Positions 40,712-47,042 of a stretch of DNA of 64,000 nt are shown here, piece by piece. The DNA is from Chloroflexi bacterium UBA4730. Its GTDB lineage: Bacteria; Chloroflexota; Limnocylindria; P2-11E. The stretch is taken from positions 6,891 to 70,890 of the forward strand of contig DHJC01000038.1 of the NCBI GenBank assembly GCA_002404155.1. The letters run 5' to 3'. The notes beneath the pieces were generated by a model. It had not been told where the DNA came from, searched no databases, and saw only the letters and a program-made list of their open reading frames with translations. Both the position numbers and the translations under genes were made by a program. How positions within the stretch are numbered: position 1 is the stretch's first letter; every line of letters begins with the position of its first letter.

Positions 40712-41347
40712 ACGCGCGTCCGCGGTCACCAGCCATTCGGCACGATCGATCATGCCGGCGGGTACCTCACCCGCGAACGCTCGACGCACCGCGTCCTTCT
40801 TGTCCGCGCCGGCCGCGAGGATGACGACGCGCTTGGCTTCATGGAGTGCTCGCAACGTGAGGGTCACGCGCTCGGGCGGCGGCTTCGCCGCGTTCCGCAC
40901 CCCCGCGACGTAGCCGGTCGCGCGGAGCGCGTCATTGCCCGGAAAGAGCGACGCCGTGTGGCCGTCGATCCCGATGCCGAGGAGCACGAGATCGAGGGGC
41001 GCCGCCGCGACGATGGGCTCGTAGGCGGCCGCGGCCTCGTCGGGTCCAAGCTCGCCGGGGATCCGGTGCACCGTCGCGGGACAGACCGTGCGCAGGAGCG
41101 CCTTGCTCGCGATCTGGAAATTGGTCTCCGGGTCGAGGGGCGGAAGGCAGCGTTCATCGCCGAAGAGCACGGTGGCCCGCGCCCACGAGAGACCCATCGC
41201 CGCGAGCAGCATGTAGCAGCGCTTCGGGGTCGTACCGCCGGCGAGGACCAGCCGCAGGGCAGGTGAGGACCGCAGCGTCTCGGCAACGATCGTCGCGGCC
41301 GCGACCGCCAGTCGCTCGGCGTCCGGGTACATCGTCGGTGGTCGCAT
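40709..41347 (-). CDS. pgl: 6-phosphogluconolactonase
   Basis: 212 residues from ATG 41347, a little shorter than the usual 230-260; an ATG at 41365 overlaps the promoter. It hydrolyses 6-phosphogluconolactone. Motifs: LRLVLAGGTTPKRCY near residue 31, VLFGDERCLPPLDPETNF, and LLGIGIDGHTASLFPG with the catalytic His. It is divergent from pyrE and sits upstream of eda, giving the lactonase and aldolase steps of the Entner-Doudoroff path. Confidence 0.92.
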   Translation of the reverse strand: MRPPTMYPDAERLAVAAATIVAETLRSSPALRLVLAGGTTPKRCYMLLAAMGLSWARATVLFGDERCLPPLDPETNFQIASKALLRTVCPATVHRIPGELGPDEAAAAYEPIVAAAPLDLVLLGIGIDGHTASLFPGNDALRATGYVAGVRNAAKPPPERVTLTLRALHEAKRVVILAAGADKKDAVRRAFAGEVPAGMIDRAEWLVTADAR

Positions 41348-41360
41348 CTCGCTGAAAGGC

Positions 41361-41370
41361 AGCATACTTT
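41361..41370. promoter_or_regulatory. overlapping divergent -10 elements of pgl and pyrE
   Basis: Plus-strand TACTTT (41365-41370) is 7 nt before the pyrE ATG. Minus-strand TATGCT (41361-41366) is 13 nt before the chosen pgl ATG. The two overlap in a 30-nt divergent space. No -35 is evident. Confidence 0.4.
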
Positions 41371-41377
41371 TCAGTGG

Positions 41378-41980
41378 ATGCGCATCGGATCGACGGTCGT
41401 CGAGGACATCTTCTCCAGAGCGGGGGCGTACCTCGAAGGGCACTTCCTCCTCTCGTCGGGCAAGCACTCGCCGTTCTATCTCGAGAAGTTCCAGGTCCTG
41501 CAGTGGCCACAAGAGACCGAGCGGCTCTGCCAGTCGATCGCGGAATCGGCGCGCGGGCTCGGCGTGCAGACCGTGGCGGGCCCGACGACCGGCGGGATCA
41601 TCCTCGCCCACGAGGTCGCCCGGCAGCTCGGCGTGCGCGCGGTCTACGCGGAGCGCACCGCTGACGGACGCGGTCGGGAGTTCCGTCGCGGCTTCCGGCT
41701 GAACCCGGGCGAACGCGTCCTCGTGGTGGACGACATCATGTCCACCGGAGGATCCGTGCAGGAGACGATCGACGCCGTCCGCGAGAACGGCGGGGAGGTG
41801 GTCGGCGTCGGCGTCCTCGTGGACCGATCGGCCGGCCAGGCGAGCTTCGACGGCCTCCCGCTCATCGCCCTTTGGGACGTCTCGATCCCGTCGTACGCCC
41901 CCGACGAATGCCCGCAGTGTGCCCAGGGGACGCCGCTCGTGAAGCCTGGCACCACACCTGCACCGTTGTTACGGGCATGA
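41378..41980 (+). CDS. pyrE: orotate phosphoribosyltransferase
   Basis: 200 residues. It joins orotate to PRPP to form OMP, the step after pyrD. Motifs: FLLSSGKHSPFYLEKF near residue 24, GPTTGGIILAHEVARQL, and the PRPP loop VLVVDDIMSTGGSVQET near 111. The C-terminus has a CPQC pair and LVKPG, features of one OPRT subgroup. It is 28 kb away from the main pyr operon and has no PyrR-binding loop upstream, so it is likely controlled separately. It overlaps the next gene by ATGA. Confidence 0.94.
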   Translation: MRIGSTVVEDIFSRAGAYLEGHFLLSSGKHSPFYLEKFQVLQWPQETERLCQSIAESARGLGVQTVAGPTTGGIILAHEVARQLGVRAVYAERTADGRGREFRRGFRLNPGERVLVVDDIMSTGGSVQETIDAVRENGGEVVGVGVLVDRSAGQASFDGLPLIALWDVSIPSYAPDECPQCAQGTPLVKPGTTPAPLLRA

Positions 41981-42288
41981 AGGACATCCTGAATCTCGTC
42001 CGCACCGCGATCTGGCTCGCGTTCTTCGGCGCCATCTACCAGGAGCTCAAGAAACCGGCCCAAGAGCGCACCTGGCACGGAAAGGTCGCCGGAATCGTGC
42101 CCTACGACTTCCGGCTCCCCGACCTGCAGCGCGTCAAAGAGGCGTACTGGGCACCCGATCGAGACGTGCTGTTCACCGAGAAGGTCGTGGGCGTCGGCTG
42201 GTCGGTGAACCTGCCCGTCGCGATCCGGAAGCTCTCGGAGATCGCGTCGCAGTACTCGCGCGCGATCCGGAGTCGGACGGGGGACTGA
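41977..42288 (+). CDS. small DUF5808-like protein
   Basis: 103 residues from ATG 41977. An amphipathic or membrane-associated N-terminal helix (ILNLVRTAIWLAFFGAIYQEL) precedes a charged domain with LPDLQRVKEAYWAPDRDVLFTEKVVGVGWSVNLP, close to the DUF5808 pattern (…NPxDxRxFVPKRxGxGWTxNF). The function is unknown. It is translationally coupled to pyrE. The last 116 nt overlap, on the opposite strand, with the 3' end of the methyltransferase gene. Confidence 0.6.
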   Translation: MKDILNLVRTAIWLAFFGAIYQELKKPAQERTWHGKVAGIVPYDFRLPDLQRVKEAYWAPDRDVLFTEKVVGVGWSVNLPVAIRKLSEIASQYSRAIRSRTGD

Positions 42289-43138
42289 CCTTCCGCGCCC
42301 GCCATTCGATGAACGCGGGCAGGTAGCGCTCCAGCGCGTCGTCGGATCCGGGCTCGAGGTCATCGCGCTCCGCGACGAGCTGCTCGCGCGAAAGCGCGCG
42401 GAGCGGGACCTGTGTCGAGATCTCGCCAGGTGTCGTCTCCCAGAACCCGTCGACCATGAGGCCACTGTCCGCGCACGCGTTGATGAGGTCCGAGATCCGG
42501 TGCCCGTACTCGAGCGTGGGGGCCTCGACCTTCACGTCCTTGAATTCCCAGGTCGCATCCTCGTACGGGACGGCGCCGTCCTCGAAGTAGCTCTGGCGGA
42601 AGCGCCAGCCGGTCCCGCTCCACGTGCCGTACATGCGCAGCGTGACCGGATGCATCGTCGAGGCGCGGTACACGCCGGCCGGCGCGAGCACCCGGCCGAC
42701 CTCGGCAATGACGCGCGCCGCATCCGGAACGAAGACGATCGAGTGGCTGTGCCAGACGATGTCGAACGACCCGTCGGCGAAGACGGAGAGATCCCGCATG
42801 TCCCCGTGCAGGAGCCGCACCTTCACGTCGCGCGAGCGCGCGAGGTCCCGCACCGTCTTGAGCTGGCGCGCGCTGATGTCGAGGACCGTCGTGTCCGCCC
42901 CGAGCTCGGCGAAGAGCACCGGGTGCCAGCCGCCGCCGCCGGCCAGCGCGAGCACGCGCTGGCCCTTGATCGGGAGGCCGGCGAGCCGGTCGTTCGGGTC
43001 GAGGAACCTCCGCTTGGCCGCATTCGTCTTCGGCGGCGTGCCCTGCGGCCGCGTCCACGGGATACCCGCCGCCGAGAGGCGGTCCCACATCCGTTGGTTG
43101 TGCGCGGCGACGTCGTCGACCGCCACCCGCCGCTTCAT
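42173..43138 (-). CDS. class I SAM-dependent methyltransferase
   Basis: 321 residues. The Rossmann core has VLALAGGGGWHPVLFAELGAD (SAM loop, near 65-85), TVLDISARQLKTV with an acidic ribose-binding residue, LLHGDMRDLSVF and FDIVWHSHSIVFV. It resembles small-molecule methyltransferases of the UbiE/COQ5 type. The conserved part ends at about residue 282 (FIEWRARK). The remaining 39 residues (Ser/Arg/Pro-rich, low complexity) are simply the antisense of the DUF5808-like gene, which suggests a lost stop codon. It follows the transketolase-like gene by 10 nt. Confidence 0.85.
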   Translation of the reverse strand: MKRRVAVDDVAAHNQRMWDRLSAAGIPWTRPQGTPPKTNAAKRRFLDPNDRLAGLPIKGQRVLALAGGGGWHPVLFAELGADTTVLDISARQLKTVRDLARSRDVKVRLLHGDMRDLSVFADGSFDIVWHSHSIVFVPDAARVIAEVGRVLAPAGVYRASTMHPVTLRMYGTWSGTGWRFRQSYFEDGAVPYEDATWEFKDVKVEAPTLEYGHRISDLINACADSGLMVDGFWETTPGEISTQVPLRALSREQLVAERDDLEPGSDDALERYLPAFIEWRARKVSPPSDSGSRASTATRSPRASGSRRAGSPTSRRPRPSR

Positions 43139-43148
43139 CGGCGATCGG

Positions 43149-45515
43149 TCAGGGCTGTCCCGCAGCGTCGACGATCTCGCGAAGGCGGCGGAGCCGGAGC
43201 GGGCGCTCCCGTGCGAACCGGAGGATGCCCGCGAGGAGGTACGGCGGCGAGAGGTGCGCCTCGGCGATGACCTCGTCGAGGGAGCCGCCGGTGCGCCAGC
43301 GGTCGTCCCAATCGGACGTGAGCGAGTACTCGGCGACGATCGGGTGGTCGATCCAATCGCTCATCACCCGGCGGGCGCGATTCGAGATGACCATCGCGTC
43401 GAGCCGGTCGGCGGCGGTGGCGACGGAGGCCCGGTAGGTCTCGTCCTGGAGCGCGAAGAGCTGGGGACTGATCGCCGCGACGATCTTCACGTTCAGGCCC
43501 GCCTCATCGAGCTTGGGGAGGATCTTCACGACGTTCGCCGTCGTGGCGGTGCCTTGCACGAACACCGTCCCCATCCGGGGCTCGCCGGCGCGATACGCGC
43601 GCAGGACGTATGCGCCCCGCGCCGCGGCGAAGTGCGAGGGCATCCCGAGGGCGGCGCGATCGGGGATGTCGATGGCCGGACGGGTGAGGTGGAGGGCGAC
43701 GATCGGCGCCTTCGTTCGGAGCGCGGCGCCGATGACGACCGGTACCTCGTTGTACTCCCACGGGTGGACGTCGATGACCGCGCCATCCGGGAAGAGCTGG
43801 GTCACGCCGGTCTCGAAGATGCCGAAGTGTGTCCGCGAGTCCTCCGCGGTCTCGGGGCCGGAGTGCCCGGCGACCCAGAGCACCTTCCCGACCTTGAGCT
43901 CGCAGTCCTGCGCGAGCTGGCTGAAGAGCCGCATCTCGCCGTACTTCAGATAGGAGAACGAGCCATACGTCGAGCAGGCACCCCACAAGCCATTGAACTG
44001 GGCGAACGGATCGTCGGCGAGGTTCACCGACGCGATCGCGCAGGCGATGCCGGCGTTCGTGAACTCGGTGATCTGCTGGGGGAGCAGCGTGCCGCCCGGG
44101 TTCGTGTCGCGCTGGTACCAGCCCCAGCCTTCGATGCCCTCGAACCCCTTCATGAAGCCCGCGATGTTCGTCGACTCGGCGAGGTCCGCGGACATCGCGA
44201 TGAAGAGCGGCCGACCGTACTCGCTCCTCGCGTAGCTGTTGGCCCAGGCGCCCCACGTCGCGAGTGCGGCGCGGTTCGGCTTCTTCTCGCCCGGCTTCGC
44301 CCACATCGCTTCGGGGTAACGCTCGTAGTCATAGATCCGCTCGTCGTCGAAGATCCCGGCGCCCTTGCCCCCGAGCCGGAACGTGGGGATCGCGTCGGGC
44401 ACCGTCGCGGCGATCGCGCTCAGGCGATCGGTCAAGTAGTCGACCACGTCGGTTCGCGCGCGGAGGACCGAGGCCGCGACCGCGAGGTTCCGGCGCGCCT
44501 GATCCCGGATCGCCTCGGCGTCCGTCGGCGCGGGCAGATCGATGCCCTCGTACTCGACGCCGTACTTCGCCATGAAGTCCTTCCGCAGCTGCCAGAACGG
44601 CTCGCTGTTCATCGCGTGCGGCGAGCCGTGCGACTGGTAGTCGTATTTCAGGTAGCCGCGGCCCTTGCGGGTCTTGAACCAGCCGACCGTCGGGACGCGC
44701 CCCGGGTTCAGGCCGCGCGCGGCGTCCAGCACGACCCTCGTCACCTCGTCCCACTCGCTGCCGTGCTCCGTCCCGACGATCCGCCAGCCGTAGGCCCCGA
44801 ACCACTCCGGCGGCCCACCGGGCACGACGCTCGAGACGGCGTTCTCGTCGATCCCGAAGTCGTTCCAGTCGAGGAGGAAGACGAGGTTCGAGAGGCCAAG
44901 GCCCCAGGCCGAGTTGCGCGTCTCGTGCGATGCCCCGGGGGTGAGGCCCCCCTCGCCCTCGACGGCGAAGACCTTTACCTCTTCGCAACCCGCGATCTTC
45001 AACGCGACCGCCTCACCGGCCGCGGGCGGCATCCCGTGCCCCGAGGGACCGGTGTTCCATTTGAGGAAGAGCGTCTTCCCAGACATCTCGGCGTGGCCCG
45101 GGAGGCCCCCGTTGCGGCGCAGGAGCAGGAGATCCTCCCAGGTGAGCGCTAAGCGTCCGTCGTGCGGGAATGCGAAGCGCGGATCACCGGTGCGCTCGTG
45201 CCGGAGGCGCATCGCCTCGTTCAACGTCGCGAGGGTCGCGTAGATGAGCGGCACGGTGTGGCCCGCCGAGAGCACGAACCGGTCGGCGAACGGCCGCCAC
45301 GGACGGAGGACGTCCCACCGCATCGCGCCCGAGAGCATGAGGGCGAGGAGGAGGTGCACCTTGGAGCGCGACCCGCCGGGGTGCCCGCTCTGGCGGTAGT
45401 TCAGCGAGAGGTCGATGAACTCGTCGACGACGTCTTTTGTCGTCTCCCACAGCGGGAACGACCCTGTCGCCTCGGCCTGCAGGCGCTCTGCGTCGGAGAC
45501 GATCGTGCGAGCCAT
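43149..45515 (-). CDS. transketolase-family TPP enzyme, atypical
   Basis: 788 residues from ATG 45515, against about 660 for transketolase. Transketolase-like parts are visible: the N-terminal pyrophosphate domain (RQSGHPGGSRSKVH, LSAGHTVPLIYATL, GPSGHGMPPAAGEAVALKIA), the Pyr domain (LFIAMSADLAESTNIAGFMKGF, AIASVNLADDPFAQFNGLWG) and the C-terminal domain. The TPP/Mg motif, GDG…N in the family, reads VEGEGGLTPG…LDWNDFGI, so the first Asp is Glu. The active-site His of the C-terminal part lies in the HFGIFETGVTQLFP area. It may transfer ketol groups between sugars other than the standard ones; the substrate cannot be deduced. Confidence 0.8.
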   Translation of the reverse strand: MARTIVSDAERLQAEATGSFPLWETTKDVVDEFIDLSLNYRQSGHPGGSRSKVHLLLALMLSGAMRWDVLRPWRPFADRFVLSAGHTVPLIYATLATLNEAMRLRHERTGDPRFAFPHDGRLALTWEDLLLLRRNGGLPGHAEMSGKTLFLKWNTGPSGHGMPPAAGEAVALKIAGCEEVKVFAVEGEGGLTPGASHETRNSAWGLGLSNLVFLLDWNDFGIDENAVSSVVPGGPPEWFGAYGWRIVGTEHGSEWDEVTRVVLDAARGLNPGRVPTVGWFKTRKGRGYLKYDYQSHGSPHAMNSEPFWQLRKDFMAKYGVEYEGIDLPAPTDAEAIRDQARRNLAVAASVLRARTDVVDYLTDRLSAIAATVPDAIPTFRLGGKGAGIFDDERIYDYERYPEAMWAKPGEKKPNRAALATWGAWANSYARSEYGRPLFIAMSADLAESTNIAGFMKGFEGIEGWGWYQRDTNPGGTLLPQQITEFTNAGIACAIASVNLADDPFAQFNGLWGACSTYGSFSYLKYGEMRLFSQLAQDCELKVGKVLWVAGHSGPETAEDSRTHFGIFETGVTQLFPDGAVIDVHPWEYNEVPVVIGAALRTKAPIVALHLTRPAIDIPDRAALGMPSHFAAARGAYVLRAYRAGEPRMGTVFVQGTATTANVVKILPKLDEAGLNVKIVAAISPQLFALQDETYRASVATAADRLDAMVISNRARRVMSDWIDHPIVAEYSLTSDWDDRWRTGGSLDEVIAEAHLSPPYLLAGILRFARERPLRLRRLREIVDAAGQP

Positions 45516-45541
45516 CGCGGTTTTTGTAGCACCATTGGGCG

Positions 45542-46162
45542 GTGAGCGACGCCCGCGTGCGGACCGTGCGGCTCGAGAGCGGGACCGAGACGTTACAGGC
45601 CGATTTCTACGGCGTGCTCCCGGCGAGCCGCGCCGCGATCCTCTGTCACGGGCAGAGCTGGGACGCGACCGGGTGGCAGGACATCGCCCCGCTCTTCGTC
45701 GCCCGCGATGTGCCGGCGCTCGCACTGAACTTCCGCGGCTACGACGGCTCGAGCGGGAAGACGACCCCCGAGTCGACCGTCGCCGACCTCGCCGCCGCGA
45801 AGGCCTGGCTGAAGGCCCAGGGCGCGAAGGAGATCGCCCTCGTCGGCGCGTCGATGGGGGGCCACGCGGCGCTCGCGTCCTCGTTCGAGCGTGACGTCGA
45901 GTGCGTCGTGAGCCTGTCCGCGCCGGTCCAGGCGGTTGACGACGCGCTCTCGCGGAAGGTGACCGGGCGCAAGCTCTTCATCTGCGCGGATCAGGACAGC
46001 ATGGGCGCGGCACCGCATGTCCTCCGTACGTTCGAGATCTGCGACACGCCGAAGACCCTCCTCATGTTCGGCGCGAAGGAGCATTCCATCGGGATGTTCC
46101 ACGCGCCGTACGGCCGCGAGGTCATCGCGGCGATCCTCGACTTCGTCGCGGGTCGCGGCTGA
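45542..46162 (+). CDS. alpha/beta hydrolase
   Basis: 206 residues from GTG 45542. Motifs: ILCHGQSWDATGWQDIAPLF (oxyanion region), FRGYDGSSGK, the nucleophile elbow VGASMGGHAAL near 107, LFICADQDSMG (acid) and KEHSIGMF (catalytic His). It belongs to the small serine-hydrolase/dienelactone-hydrolase-like group; the substrate is unknown. It is divergent from the transketolase-like gene across 26 nt and heads a three-gene operon with an HTH protein and a kinase-like protein (TGATG and CTGA junctions). Confidence 0.82.
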   Translation: MSDARVRTVRLESGTETLQADFYGVLPASRAAILCHGQSWDATGWQDIAPLFVARDVPALALNFRGYDGSSGKTTPESTVADLAAAKAWLKAQGAKEIALVGASMGGHAALASSFERDVECVVSLSAPVQAVDDALSRKVTGRKLFICADQDSMGAAPHVLRTFEICDTPKTLLMFGAKEHSIGMFHAPYGREVIAAILDFVAGRG

Positions 46163-46422
46163 TGCCGGCCCGCGTCAATCCCGACGTGCCCGGGGAGGCG
46201 AAGCTCCTCCGCGCGGTGGGGAAGCGGATCCGCGGGCTGCGCGAGAAGAAGGGGTTGACCATGGCCGAGCTCGGTCGGAGCGCGCGCGGCATCGTGTACT
46301 TCCAGCGCCAGTACGTGTGGAAGATGGAGACCGGCCGGGTGGCGCCGTCGCTCGCCGCGCTGGCGCACTTCGCGAAGCGGCTCGACGTGACTCTGGCCGA
46401 GCTGGTGAAGGGGATCCGCTGA
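46162..46422 (+). CDS. XRE-family HTH regulator
   Basis: 86 residues. The Cro/C1-type helix-turn-helix spans about residues 18-75 (LLRAVGKRIRGLREKKGLTMAELGR, QYVWKMETGRVAPSLAALAHFAKRLDVTLAEL; shown in part). An insertion (GRSARGIVYFQRQY) lengthens the loop around helix 2. No second domain is present. Its place between the hydrolase and CPT-like kinase suggests it controls this operon or a linked response. No operator can be proven. Confidence 0.85.
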   Translation: MPARVNPDVPGEAKLLRAVGKRIRGLREKKGLTMAELGRSARGIVYFQRQYVWKMETGRVAPSLAALAHFAKRLDVTLAELVKGIR

Positions 46423-47042
46423 CCAGGCCAACGCAGCCCGGGCAGACCGTCATCCTGAACGGCGCGCCGCGATCGGGAAAGTCGAGCATCGTGGCTGTGA
46501 TCCAAGAGACCTTCGACGGCCCGTGGATGAATCTGGGTGTCGACGTCTTCGTGGGCCACGTCACGCCCGAGCGCTACCGGCCGGGAATCGGCCTCCGCCC
46601 GGGTCGTGACCGACCGGACCTCGAGCCGCTTGTCCCCGGGCTCTACGCCGCGCTCTATGGCTCGATCGCCGCGCACAGCCGCGAAGGATTGAACGTCGTC
46701 GTGGACGTCGGGCATCACGATCGCCAGATCGTCGCCGAGTGCGCGAGGCTGCTCGAGGGTCTGCCGGTCCTGTTCGTGGGGGTGCGCTGTCCGATCGAGG
46801 TGATCATGCGGCGGCGGAACGCGGAGCAGCCCGGGCGCGAGGGGTACTACGCGCTCGGAACGCCCGACGATCCGCTCCCGCTGCCGGTCCAGCGGTGGCA
46901 GACCGAGGTCCACAGCGTCGGCCCGTACGACCTGGAGGTCGATACGTCGATCCTTGACCCGGCGGGTTGCGCCGGAGCGATCCGGCGGCGGCTGCTCGAC
47001 GGACCACCGCCGACGGCGTTCGAGCGGCTAGCGAAGCGCTAG
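46419..47042 (+). CDS. chloramphenicol phosphotransferase-like P-loop kinase
   Basis: 207 residues if started at CTG 46419, which forms CTGA with the HTH stop; no ATG, GTG or TTG exists in frame between there and the Walker A. That motif is ILNGAPRSGKSSIV (about residues 12-25). Then come a DVGHHDR segment, VGVRCPIEVIMRRRNAE and a QRWQTEVH element, as in the CPT family that phosphorylates chloramphenicol. It may act on an antibiotic or another small hydroxylated molecule. The 3' end overlaps the convergent GGDEF/EAL gene by 15 nt. Confidence 0.78.
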   Translation: MTRPTQPGQTVILNGAPRSGKSSIVAVIQETFDGPWMNLGVDVFVGHVTPERYRPGIGLRPGRDRPDLEPLVPGLYAALYGSIAAHSREGLNVVVDVGHHDRQIVAECARLLEGLPVLFVGVRCPIEVIMRRRNAEQPGREGYYALGTPDDPLPLPVQRWQTEVHSVGPYDLEVDTSILDPAGCAGAIRRRLLDGPPPTAFERLAKR

